Positions 45,172 to 56,578 of a stretch of DNA of 64,000 nt are shown one piece after another. Under the pieces are notes generated by a model. It ran no database searches. It worked only from the letters and a program-made list of their open reading frames with translations, and was not told the origin of the DNA. The DNA is from Caenorhabditis remanei (lineage: Eukaryota; Nematoda; Chromadorea; Rhabditida; Rhabditidae). Position 1 is the first letter of the stretch, and every line of letters starts with the position of its first letter. Made by a program: the position numbers and the translations under genes. The stretch is from contig NC_071330.1 of NCBI RefSeq assembly GCF_010183535.1, positions 2,399,717 to 2,463,716 of the forward strand, in the 5' to 3' direction.

Positions 45172-45557
45172 CTGAAAATATGGGAAATTTGTTTTGGGTG
45201 GCCGAGGTTTTCCTAGGCCACGGCCAGTCGAAACATTGAAAAAACAAGAAAAAGATATCAATTCGGGCTGAAAACCCAGAAAATCGGTGAAAATAGAAAT
45301 TTCGAGGAAATATTTTTTGAACAAAGAAAAAAAAACGCAAAAAAATTCAACAGATCAAATAAAAACACGACGAGATGATAATTTATGGCTATTCCTAGGA
45401 AAAAACTACGAAAAATCTGAAAAAATGGCTGAAAATAACTGAAAATAGGTGATTTCTGATCAAAATTTGAGTTTTTACATTTAAAAAACTCAAATTTCAA
45501 TAAAAAATCCCCAAAAATCGGTCATTTTCAGCCAATTTTTTACTAAAAAACAGAGAA

Positions 45558-48500
45558 TTATGGTGTCAAAATGGTGGAAGTTCCCTTATTTCCAGCCAGA
45601 GACGTCAATAATTTATTCAATCTTCCGACCATTCGACTCGTATCCTTAATGAGACCAGCAGTGATCAATGCGTTGTCGTAAATCTGAAAATATGATAGAT
45701 TTATTTGGGAACAGTAGGAAAACTGCAATTTTTGGGAAAATTTGAGCTGAAAATGTAGTTTTTTGGAATAAAAATCGATTAGGAGTGCGATTTTTACTCA
45801 ATTTCGAGTAGTTTTGGCTTCAATCAACGGAAATATTCAAGTTTTTCAATAAATTTTTATTTTAAAAAAAAGTCATTTTTTCGTTTAAAAAACTGCAAAA
45901 TTATATATTTTCGACCTGAAACGTCTGAATTTCAGTGAAAATTTTCCAAAATGTAGATTTTTCTTTTTTCAGAGAAATTAGTCTATAAAAATTGCAATTT
46001 TTCAAGATTTTAAGGCAGAAATTGATGATTTTCAGAGATAAATTGCAAATAGTCTCATTTTTATCACAATTTTTGACAAAAAAAAAGCTAAAAATTAAGA
46101 TTTTTCAGTAAAATCTCAGATTTTTAGCAAAAAATAAATCTAAAATCCTATTTCCTACCAAATTTTAACTTCAGTGAAAAATCTCCAAAAACAGCAATTT
46201 TCAGGATTTGTAGGCTGAAATTGATGATTTTCAAAGAAAAATAGCAAAATTCTCATTTCTATCACAATTTTTGGCTAAAAATGCTAAAAATTAAGATTTT
46301 TTCAATAAAATCCCAGATTTTTCGCAAAAAATAATATAAAATCTCATTTTCTCCCAATTTTAACTGTAAAACTCTCTTTTCTCTCTAATTTTGTGATAGA
46401 AAGGCGAGAGAGTATTGGGAATGAGGAGGGTGCAGACAGTGAGAGAGAAAAGAGGAAGATGACACGTCAGCTATAAAAATGAATGGAGAATTGTTGAGAA
46501 ATGTTTGGAAATCGTCGGAAATTTGTTCTAGAAATGTGACATACTAATAGTAAGCTCCGCCCACTATTAGGCCACGCCCACTATATTGATAAATCCTAGA
46601 TCCTAGAGGATTACTGTAGTCTGGAATCCAAGATTTTGGATTTTTGATAAACCTTTGTACCTTCGCTCTAATGATAACCAAGCTCACCAATTTTTTTTGA
46701 TTAGCATTAGAGCGCACTTACAAAACTGAAAAATTCAAAATAAGTACCTGTTCAGCTAAAATCGCCGCCGTTTCCTTATCGGTCTTTCTCATTTTATACA
46801 TCGCTTTGACGAGTGGATGAGTCAAATTCACGTGAACATGTGGCTTGAAATACACCAAATGCTCCATATCTTTAATTTCGCCAGTACGGAGGAAGTGACG
46901 GGCGGCACCCATGTCGAGGACGGTCACCATGACTGGATGCTCACTTGGTCGGTGGTTGCCTGGAAACGGGATGAGGGGGGTCTCGAGTGGAGTAAAAGGC
47001 TTTGAGAAGATTCGAAAAACGCATCTAGAGACTAATGTAGGAGTACTGTAGTCCCGATTCTGAACAATTTTGATCCTAGAGATTACTGTCATCTAGATCC
47101 AGAAGGTTACTGTAACTTGAATCCTAGCGGATCCAGGATTCAAAAGATTACAGTTACTTTGATCCTTGCTTGACTACTGTAGCCAAAATCTAGGAACTAT
47201 GGATCCTGGATCCTGAAAGTTACTGTAGCTTGGATCCTAGGACTATTGTAGTATCAATTCAAAAAATTATGGGTCAATGTTTCCTAGATCTTGAAGAGTA
47301 CTGTAACTTGGATCTCTAGGAACTACAGTATTTCTGACAGATCCTGGAGATTACTGTAGAATAGACCCTGTGGTCTACTGTAATCAATTCTGGAAATTCT
47401 GTAACATCGATCCTAAAGCTTACTGTAGCTCGGATATAGGAATGGATTTGGATTTCAAACCGTACTGAATTTTGAATCCAAAAAAGAGTAAATTCTGGAG
47501 GGTTACTGTAGTCAAGATCCAGAAAATATGGTATATTAGATAAATAGGATTACTGTAACTTTGCTCTAAAACGGTTACTGTAGTCAGGATCCAGGAAAGC
47601 CTGGATCCTAGAGATTACTGTGTTATTGACCCTTAAGGGGTACTGTAATTAGGATTCCAAAGGTCAGACATCTGTGAAACAGGGAGTCTAATGTTACTAG
47701 CCTCCTTGAGGATTACTGTATTATGAGTTCGGAAAATTCTGATTACTGTAGCAGAAATCCTGGAGATCACTGTAACTAGGGGTTCGGACATTTTCGATCC
47801 AAAAGATTACTGTAGCTGGAAATTGTTATTGATAAAATCATACGCTGATATCAGTAAGAGATCCTTGAGGACTACTGTAGTAAGAGAAAATTCGGATTAC
47901 TGTAGCAGAAATCCTGGACATTACTGCATTTCGGCTTTTAGTAGATTACTGTAAATCCTAGAGATTACTGTAGCGCTGAAATCAGTTAGAGATCCTAGTA
48001 CCTCAGAGTATAGGCTTACTGTAGCCCGGATCTTGTAGGTTACTGTAGCTATGAGACATAAGAATACTGTAGTTTCAATCTAAGAAACTATTGGATTCAG
48101 GATCCGTGGGATTACTGTAACTGGGATCCTAAAGAATAGGGTAGTGAACTTCTAGGGTTACTGTATGTGGAGGGATTACTGTAGCTACCTGAAATTTCAG
48201 CGACACGAACACTTCCGAGTGTCTCCTTCATCCAATCGAGCAATTCCTTCTTCTCATTATCACGGAAGTCTTCTGTAATTAATGTTTTTATGATGTGAGA
48301 GACCTGATTCAGAGCTAATTATGACCAATTAAGACTAATTAAGTCTCCATCTCAACTCACTTGTATCCTTCTTATCATCCGATCCGTTCTTCTCCGCCTC
48401 TTCCTGTGCCCATTTCTCCACTGGGACTAATTGTTTCATTGCGAATTGTCCCAAACCGAGGAATACAACCTCATCAGCTGGATCATACAAGAATAACACT

Positions 48501-51500
48501 TCCTTATTCTGAGATTTAATCACTTCATAGTAGGGAGATGATTCGGCGAGTTGGCGGCTGGAAAAAAAGAGAGAAATTAGTTTTTCTAGGCAAATTTATT
48601 AATTTTTTTCATAAAATGAACAATTTTTTAAAAGAATTTTGATGACTTTGAGGTCAATCTTTATCTCTGTATGACTGTTTGTCCGGATGTCCATAATTGT
48701 GAATTTTATCAAAATATAACAATTTTTACCGAATTTCTATTGAAAACTCTGAAAATATCTGTAAAATTTGGCGAAAATGTGTAAAAAGATTTTTCAGTTC
48801 GAAACTTATAGTTTTCTCACGATTTCAGATTGAATAACTCAAAAAATGCATTGAGATGATCTAGAGATTACGGTAGGAGTACTGTAGCTTGAATCCTAGA
48901 GACTACTGTAGTCAGGATCCTGGAGATTACTGTAATGTGGATGCTAGCAAGACTACTGTAGGCTGGATCCAGGATACAAAAAATTATTAGGAGACTACTG
49001 TAGTTAGGATCCTGAAAATATTCTTCTTTCTTCTTTTGTAAGTATTACTGTAACTTGGATCTTAGGGGATTACTGTAGTTGGAATTCTGGAAAGTCTACT
49101 GTAGTCAGGATCTGAAATTCTTTCCAAAAATTCAAAAAAAACTCCATTTTTCTCAATTTTTGTGTAGAAAAACTGTCAAAATGTTGAGTTTTCGGTCTAC
49201 AAACAATATTTTTCGGTCTAAAAACATCATTTTTCATCGATTTTCTCACGGTAGGAGTACTGTAGCTTGGATCCTAGATAAATCCTGTAGGATCCTGGAG
49301 ATTACTGTAATGTGGATCCTAGCAGGACTACTGTAGGCTGGATCCTGGATACAAAAGATTATTAGGGGATTACTGTAGTTAGAATCCTGAAAATATTTTA
49401 TTCGTAAGATTACTGTAACTTGGATCCTAAGGGATTACTGTAGTTGGAATTCTGGAAAGTCTACTGTAGTCTGGATCTAAAAAATCACTCGCAAAATCAA
49501 AACTGTCAGCTTTTTGTTCAAAATTGTTGATTTTTGTGTAGAAAAACTGTCAAAATGTTGATTTTTCGGTCTAAAAACCTAATTTTTTGGTGTAAAAGCA
49601 TCATTTTTCGGTCAAAAACATGATTTTTCATCGATTTTCTCACGGTAGGAGTACTGTAGCTTGGGTGAGTACTGTAATGTGGATCCTAGCAGGACTACTG
49701 TAGCCTGGATCCTGGATACAAAAGATTATTAGGGGATTACTGTAGTTAGAATCCTGAAAATAATTTATTCGTAAGATTACTGTAACTCGGATCCTAGGGG
49801 ATTACTGTAGTTGGAATTCTGGAAAGTCTACTGTAGTCTGGATCTAAAAAATCACTCGCAAAATCAAAACTGTCAGCTTTTTGTTCAAAAATGTTGATTT
49901 TTGTGTAGAAAAACTGTCAAAATGTTGATTTTTCGGTCTAAAAACCTAATTTTTCATCAATATTCTCACAAAAAAAGAAAGAAAAAACTCACTTATTAGC
50001 ATACATATAATAAATCTGGTTCTGTCCCTCCTGCATTCTCTTCACATAGTCTCCAAGACTCGTCAATTCGTTGGCTTTCTTCGAAGATGACTCGAATAAC
50101 AGAAGCTTTGCGACGTCTTCTTTGATCGTCTGATCCTGTTCAGTGACGACGCCTTCTTTGAAATAAATCGAGTAATTCTTGAAGAATTCCGAATATTTCA
50201 CTGGATCCTTCTTCATTTCCGATTGGAGTGAGCCGAGAATTTTATCTGTGATAATTTTACGGAGTTTTCGGAGAACTGGATTATTCTGGAGCATTTCACG
50301 CGAGAGATTCAGTGGAATGTCTTCTGAATCCACGACACCGATCACGAAGCGAAGATAACTGCAAAATTTGGGATTTTGGGGGTGAAGACCATAGTTGTAC
50401 GGAATGACATTTTTCGATTTCCGGAATCCGGAATCCGGAACCGGAATCTCGAAATAACCCGGAATTCCGGAATTTCGGAATCTGGAATTCGGAATGATTC
50501 GATAAATTTGCAAGGCCAAGTCTTTTTTTTTCGAGTGTTATAATGATAAATAAAGTTTTCAACTACTTTTGAGGATCAAAACCGAAAAAGAAGTACTATA
50601 GTTGTCTTTTAAACTCAAAAAAAATTATAAATTTTAACTTCTGGATTCCGGAAAAAGGAAACTCAAAAAACCGGAATGAAAATGTTCATTTTCCGGAATC
50701 CGGAACCGAAATGCCAAAAAAACCCGGAATTCCGGAACTTCGGAATCCGGAATCCGGACAACTATGGTGAAGACGTGGTTTTAGGTGGATTTCGAGGATG
50801 AAATTGACAGAAAGTAATATTTTTCGTAGATTTTCGATAAAAGAGGAACTGAAAAAGCTCCGTAACGTTTCTGAACGGTTTCAGGTAGTGTTTAAGCTAG
50901 AAATTAACTGAAAACTGGAATTTTTTGTAATTTTCGGGTATATTGAAAAAAAAGGTTTCAGAACCCGAATCAGCTCAAAATGTGGGATTTTAAGAGGTTT
51001 TCAGAAGTAAGTTTTGAAATTTTGGATTTTTGATCGTTTTTATCAAACATTACTGCCAATTTCGATTGAAAAACAAATTTTCAAGTGAATATCTCACTTT
51101 GGAATCAACTCCTGAGCATCTGGTTTGATGAGAACTCGTCTCGCATACAGTGAGAGACCACACATTGTCTGTTGAGCCATAAAATTGAGTTGATTGAATT
51201 GAGACTGTGGAATGTAGATGACTGAACGCAGGGATACTGGTGTGTCCGTCTGGAAATACATAATAGTTTCAGGTGGGTCCAGATGTTTAGAGATGTGCAA
51301 AAAAACTTCTCCGAAAATTTTTCGAAAGCTTGGTACCGAAAAACTTTTTAGTTTTTCGCATACTTGTCAAATGACGGGCCGGGCCTGAAAAGCTTCGGCC
51401 CGGGCCCGGCCCGTCAGGCCCGTCTTTTCAGGGGTATGGGATTTTTGAGAAAATTTTTCAAATTTTTCCCAAAAATTCAATTTTTCATTTGGAAAAATTT

Positions 51501-54500
51501 CCAAATTTACTCGTTTTTTCATACTTTTTTCATGATTTTTTAGTAAATTTTTCGAAAAATTGACTGAATTTTTCAGCGAGACGCCTCCGGCGATAATCAA
51601 ATTAAAGGTGTACTAACAATAATTGTAAGGTCAACTCTGATTTTTTCATAGAATAATGTATGAGTGTCAATGAGTGCATTTTCATACCGAAAAAGTTATT
51701 CGATTCGGTCCAAACCTCGCTGAGAGCGAGCGACTTTGGGCATTTCTGTGAACGTGGAAGGAAACAAAAAAAGAGCAAAAGTAGTCATAAAATTTGAAAA
51801 AAATTCTTATAATATGAAAATCAACTCACTGACACTCATACATTATTCTATGAAAAAATCAGAGTTGACATTAGTACACTTTTAATCAAATTTGAAAAAA
51901 AAATCGAAAAAAATTTGAAAAAAATTTTTTTTTTAAATTTCCCTCCAAAAAGACGGGCCTGACGGGCCGGGCCGGGCCTGACGTTTTGAAAAAAAAGCCC
52001 GGCCCGGCCCGGCCCTTGACAAGTATGGTTTTTCGGATGCAAAAAAGAATTTTTATGAAAACTAGAAGTATTTCAAGGACAGTCCCCCAGAAACCTGTTT
52101 TTGAAAACACAAAATTAGAAAAAATTTCAGGAAAAACCAAAAAATCACTATTTTTGTTACTTGATTTTTGAAAATTTCAGTAGAAATTTCATTTTTTGAA
52201 GAGTTTTTTTTTCGAAAACTATCCGAAAATTTTTCGCACAGCCCTGGTCCAAATGTCCAATATACCGTAAATACTGTATTATAACGGCATGCCGTTATAT
52301 TTTTCAACCGGCTCCCAGAGAAATTTTGTGATTTCAGAAACTTATTGAAATTTACCGGAAAAACTTTTTTGGGAGTTCTATCGGCTGATCAAGAAGTTAC
52401 TAATCACACTGCTTCTAATCAGAACCAAAAAAAGACACCGGGATAATCACATTCATGAATTCTGAATAGAGATGGGGGTGCAGTTATAATACAGGTACCG
52501 TTCTATTATAGGTGCCGTTATAATACAGTATTTACGGTAACTGTACCTGGAAGTGAATAGTATACTGTGGTCTGCTGAACATCTCTTGCTTTCCTTGTGT
52601 CTTCACGAGTTGTCTGAAAATCGACAAATTGGTATTTTTTGAGGTCAGAAAGATAGCTCACTTAAAGAAAGTCTCATGCATCTCCTTGTTGACTTCTCTC
52701 GCCTGCATCGTCCAAATCGCATTCAAATTGTTCACTCTCTCTCCGTTGACCAGAATCGGACTCGAAACGAAATACGAGTATTTGTTGATGACCTCCTTGA
52801 TTCGATCCTCTTCTGAATACGTGGCAGAATCGCCGACTTTCAGACGAATCTCGATTCGAGTTCCAGTCGGGAGACCGTCGGTTTCAGCAATCTCATATGA
52901 GTTATCTCCATTCCATGTCCATTGGAGACCCTCTTCTGATTTGGAACCCACTTTTCGAGTGGTTACGACAACCGAGTCGGCGACCATGAACGCAGAATAG
53001 AAACCAACTCCGAATTGACCGATCACCGCTTCCGCGTTCTCTTTGTTCTGCAACAAAATTCAGAGTTTATGAGGATCTGTGTGTCCGGATATCCGGATGT
53101 CCACTAGTCTGTCTGTGCATCTATTTGTCCAGATGTCCGTTCAATCTGCACATGCATGTTCAAATACCGCTTTTTCACTAACTTCCTCTAGGAAAAAACT
53201 TGGAAAACGCGTCAGAGGTGCGCCAGAACTCGTTATCCTGTCTATCTATGTGCCCGGATGTTCAAAACTGTATCGGCTAAGATCGCGTCAAAGGTGCGCC
53301 AGTCAGTCAGAAAATTTGGAATTTACGAGTTTTCTCATATCAACGACACTGTTTATGAGCTTCCAGAATAAATAAAAACGCGTCAAAGGTGCGCCAGACA
53401 ACCAAAAACTTTCATTCGTTTCGTGTCTGTCTGTCTGTGTGTCCGGATGTCCGGTTTTTTGTTGATAAATTTTGCGTCAGAGGTGCGCCAGCCTATCTGG
53501 AAATTTGGAATTTACGAGTTTCCGAATGTCAATTCCACTGTTTATGAGCTTTCAAAACTAGGAAATACGCGTCAAAGGTGCGCCAGACAACCAAAAACTT
53601 TCATTCGTTTCGTGTCTGTCTGTCTGTGTGTCCGGATGTTCGGTTTTTTGTTGATAAATTTTGCGTCAGAGGTGCGCCAGCCTATCTGGAAATTTGGAAT
53701 TTACGAGTTTCCGAATGTCAACTTCTGAGCTTCGAGAACAAGAAAAACGCGTCAACGGCGCGCCAGACAACAAAAAACTTTCATTCGTTTTGTGTCTTTC
53801 TGTGTGTCCGGAAGTCCGTTTTTTTGTTGATAAATTTTGCGTCAGAGGTGCGCCAGCTAACCTGGAAATTCAAAACCCCAAGTTTCCGAATAATGTCAAC
53901 ATCACTGCTTATGAGCTTACGGAACAGAAAAAAAACGCGTCAAAGGTGCGCCAGACAACGGACAACTTTCATTCGTTTCGTGTCTTTCTGTGTGTCCGGG
54001 CGCCCGGATGTCCGTTTTTTTTGTTGATAAATTTTGCGTCAGAGGTGCGCCAGCCTATCTGGAAATTTGGAATTTACGAGTTTCCGAATGTCAACTTCTG
54101 AGCTTCGAGAACAAGAAAAACGCGTCAAAGGTGCGCCAGCCTATCTGGAAATTTGGAATTTACGAGTTTCTGAATGTCAACTTCTGAGCTTCGAGAACAA
54201 GAAAAACGCGTCAAAGGTGCGCCAGACAACCAAAAACTTTCATTCGTTTTGTGTCTGTCTGTGTGTCCGGATGTCCGTTTTTTTGTTGATAAATTTTGCG
54301 TCAGAGGTGCGCCAGGCACAAGAATGTTCATATTTCTGTATATCTGGAGTCGAGATGTCCCAATGTTTCATTTTTAGTAAATATGTCTATCTGTATGTCT
54401 GTCTGTCTGTTTGTCCGGATGTCTCTTACATTTTCGATGAAATCCTTGGATCCACTCTTTGCAATTGTGCCCAAAAACTTGACGAGATCATCTCGATTCA

Positions 54501-55624
54501 TTCCGATTCCAGTATCCTCAAAAGTGATCATTCGCTTCTCTTTATCCGTCGTAATTCTGATTTCACTTGGCCCTTCGGCCACGTCTCCCTTCAATTCTGC
54601 GTATCTCCGTTTCTCGAGAGCATCCGAAGCATTGGAGATGAGCTCACGGACGAATACCTGGAAATGGAAGAGTTTTGGTGGCCTAGAAACCCGAAAAGAG
54701 GAAAAACTAGTCCTCAAGATATTTTTTGGAAACTTTTGTTCAGAAAATCGAAAATTGGTGACCTAGAACTCCAAAAAGAGGAAAAACTAGTCCCCGATCT
54801 TAAATTTTCCCAAAAAATTGAGTGATCGGTGGCCTAGAAACCACAAATTTTGGAAAACCAGTCCCTCTCCAGAGTTATACTCGATTTTTCAACGGAAAAC
54901 CTCTTTCTGACTAGAAGTTTCGAATTTTGGGCATTTTTGGTCTAAAAACTCGCAATTTTCAGAATTGTTTTTTTTCAAAAACGATAATTTTATGTATTTT
55001 TATCAGAAAAAAGCGACTTTGTAAGTAAAAATGACTGAAAAACTTGAATTTTCAGCAATTTCAGCTCCAAAAACCCGTTTTTCCACAATTTTTCAAACCA
55101 AAATCGCAATTTTCAAAAAATTTGAAGGAAAATCTCATCAGATCTCTACGGTATGCAGTTTAGGCTCCGCCCACATCAAAGCCACGCCCCTATTCGGTAA
55201 TTTTGTCACACGACTCCAATTTCACTTGTTTTTGCTCAAAACCTCATCTCAAAGTTGCTGAAAGTCAAAGAATTACAAAAAGTGGGTGTGGCTAGAAAAA
55301 TGGGCGGAGTTTGGTGAATTTTAAGGCGATTTCGAGCTTTTTTTTATTGGAAAACTAAATTTAATGCTAATTTTTCACCTAAAAATCGCTCTCCCATCTA
55401 CAGTACCCCCGCGCCTACCGTACCTCACTATGCGAATACAACGATTTTGCCACAATATCCATCAAATTCTTCGTCTCCGCCTGAAATTCGTGTCTCTGCG
55501 GTTCCGAAGCCATCCATCTCTTCTGTGGGGCGTGGCTTGTCGTAACTGGAGTAAAGTGGGCGGAGCTTGCCAAGTGGAGTCTGGAGGCGGCACGCCAGAC
55601 CCGAGTGGACAGAATTCTGGACAT
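45558..55624 (-). CDS. hsp-75: Mitochondrial HSP90, TRAP1 homologue, 672 aa
   Basis: An ATP-dependent chaperone of the mitochondrial matrix. Ten exons, all phases consistent: 55624-55424, 54657-54430, 53047-52662, 52613-52547, 51249-51098, 50358-49993, 48557-48361, 48272-48189, 46959-46748, 45683-45558. Residues 1 to about 40 (MSRILSTRVWRAASRLHLAS onward) form a basic, Ser-rich mitochondrial targeting peptide without acidic residues. The GHKL ATPase follows: FVRELISNASDALEKRRYAE (Asn-box), ITFEDTGIGMNRDDLVKFLG (DxGxG) and AVIGQFGVGFYSAFMVADSV (glycine lid). The middle domain has RGVV-type VVDSEDIPLNLSREMLQNNP with its conserved Arg. The C-terminus has no MEEVD, as expected for TRAP1. Length fits human TRAP1 (about 700). 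R151.7 is the C. elegans counterpart by synteny with der-2. The long introns are repeat-filled. Confidence 0.93.
45684..46747. other. Last hsp-75 intron, AT-rich with decayed repeats
   Basis: Imperfect units around GATTTTTCAGTAAAATCTCAG and AAATTGATGATTTTCA repeat at about 200-base spacing (46020-46310). One GGCTCCGCCC-type word pair lies at 46553-46580. No exon. Confidence 0.5.
46960..48188. repeat. hsp-75 intron built of GATTACTGTAG / GGATCCT words
   Basis: At least 35 copies of ATTACTGTAG (or CTACTGTAG, TTACTGTAA) alternate with GGATCCTAGA-like words every 20-45 bases, on both strands. There is no fixed period, so it behaves more like a word array than a satellite. Confidence 0.85.
48558..49992. 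repeat. hsp-75 intron with a three-copy higher-order repeat
   Basis: Units of about 370-390 bp start near 48875, 49250 and 49645 with GTAGGAGTACTGTAGCTTGG, include many GATTACTGTAG words, and end with GTAGAAAAACTGTCAAAATG and TTTTTCGGTCTAAAAAC. Units 2 and 3 are nearly identical, suggesting recent tandem duplication within the intron. Confidence 0.8.
50390..50766. mobile_element. hAT-like MITE, CATAGTTGTACGGAATG end, GGAATCC core
   Basis: Ends CATAGTTGTACGGAATG and CGGACAACTATG flanked by GTGAAGAC on both sides (perfect 8 bp). The core repeats GGAATCCGGAA, and the middle resembles the copies at 32893 and 57026. In an hsp-75 intron. Confidence 0.85.
51359..52027. mobile_element. hAT-like MITE, CATACTTGTCAA end, GGGCC core, with nested TTAA element
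   Basis: Ends CATACTTGTCAAATGACGGG and GGCCCTTGACAAGTATG flanked by GTTTTTCG twice (perfect 8 bp). A TTAA-type fold-back element (51602-51885) sits inside it. Confidence 0.85.
51602..51885. mobile_element. TTAA-flanked fold-back MITE nested in the hAT-like MITE
   Basis: Ends TTAAAGGTGTACTAA and TTAGTACACTTTTAA. Arms pair through AACTCTGATTTTTTCATAGA and ATAATGTATGAGTGTCA. GCTGAGAGCGAGCGACTTTG near the centre is shared in kind with the 714-bp element at 34276. Confidence 0.75.
52265..52537. mobile_element. TA-flanked MITE, CCGTAAATACTG ends, abutting a splice donor
   Basis: TA-flanked ends CCGTAAATACTGTATTATAA and TTATAATACAGTATTTACGG. On the hsp-75 sense strand the element starts about nine bases into the intron after exon 4 (CTTCCAG/GTACAGTTACCG), so it lies against the 5' splice site. 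A close copy is at 55791-56061. Confidence 0.8.
53048..54429. repeat. hsp-75 intron tandem repeat, about 185-bp unit
   Basis: Unit: AAACGCGTCAAAGGTGCGCCAG, CATTCGTTTCGTGTCTGTCTG, TGTGTCCGGATGTCCG, TTTTGTTGATAAATTTTGCG, TCAGAGGTGCGCCAGCCTAT and GAATTTACGAGTTTCCGAATG. Copies begin at about 53379, 53567, 53746, 53933 and 54206, with one short copy at 54118. Translation of the unit in several frames gives long spurious reading frames up to 263 codons. Confidence 0.85.
54658..55423. other. First hsp-75 intron
   Basis: GGCCTAGAAACC words at 54675-54860, then AT-rich DNA, GGCTCCGCCCAC / CCACGCCCC words at 55160-55190 and GTGGGTGTGGC, GTGGGCGGAGT words at 55280-55315. No exon. Confidence 0.55.
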
Positions 55625-55790
55625 CTGGACAAATTTCTGGAGTTCAGGACAGAAAATGATGAGGTAAATGGAGAAAAGTACGGTAGGCAATGACAGAAAC
55701 ATAGTTAAAAATCGAATAAAAAATTGAAAAAAAAAATCGGAAAATCTTATTTTACAAAAGAATAAAACTTTCTCAAAGTGAAGCAAGATA

Positions 55791-56061
55791 CCGTAAATAC
55801 TGTATTATAACGGCATGCCGTTAAATTTTTTAACTGCCTTCGAGGGAAATTTTGTGGTTTCAGAAACTCATTAAAATTGAACAAAAAACTTTTATGGACG
55901 TTCTATTTGCTGATCTAGAAGTGTCCAAACACGTTGCTTCTAATCAGAACCGAGAAAAAATCCCCTAATAAACATTTTTATGGGTTCTGAGAAGAGATGG
56001 GGTGCCGTTATAATACAGGTGCCGTTCTATTACAGGTGCCGTTATAATACAGTATTTACGG
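55791..56061. mobile_element. TA-flanked MITE upstream of hsp-75
   Basis: TA-flanked CCGTAAATACTGTATTATAA and TTATAATACAGTATTTACGG ends. Located 167 bp upstream of the hsp-75 start codon, hence in its probable promoter. Confidence 0.8.
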
Positions 56062-56578
56062 TATGTGCAAAAGTGAAGAATAACAAGAATTGAGCAAATT
56101 GACAATAGAAAAAGGGGGCGGGGCAGTACTGATAATGCGAAAAATGAGGGGTTTCGGGCTCGATTTTCAAGAATTTTTCGGAATTTTCTACGAAAAATCG
56201 AATTTTTCAGAAGAAAAAACGGCAAAAATCAAAGTTTTTGGGCAAAAATCAGTCAAAAACGAGTAAATCCCGAAGGGTGGCCTAGAAAACTTTAAAACTC
56301 GGTCATGGCCGCTTTTCGTCTTGATGGAACTTGAAATTTAGGGCCAAAATTTACGATTTTTCGTAATTTTTTTCACGCTGAAACGAAAAAACACACTAAA
56401 AATAACGAAAAAATCGTCAAAAATCAACCAAAAACGACAATGACCGAGTTTTGGAGTTTTCTTGGCCACCAAATCAGAAAATGCCAGTTTTAGACCGATT
56501 TTCTGCCAAAAAATCACTTAAAAATCGAGTCGAAAAAGTATAAAACAGAGCGAGAAAGTATACATTTTTAGATATCAT
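56062..56578. other. Intergenic region between hsp-75 and the next gene
   Basis: AT-rich, with an inverted GGCCTAGAAAACTTTAAAAC / GAGTTTTGGAGTTTTCTTGG pair around CTCGGTCATGG and CCGAG (56278-56465). The minus-strand gene to the right ends at 56579. No exon seen. Confidence 0.5.

Noticed and set aside
53379..54225. Regularly spaced GC-rich repeats resembling a CRISPR array
   Set aside because: Spacers are themselves repeated, the unit is about 185 bp, and the context is a eukaryotic intron.
53423..54825. Long + strand reading frames with recurring RQRCAS / NFASEVRQ / CLCVRM segments
   Set aside because: They are translations of the 185-bp tandem repeat in an hsp-75 intron; the same peptide recurs in several frames and there are no splice signals.
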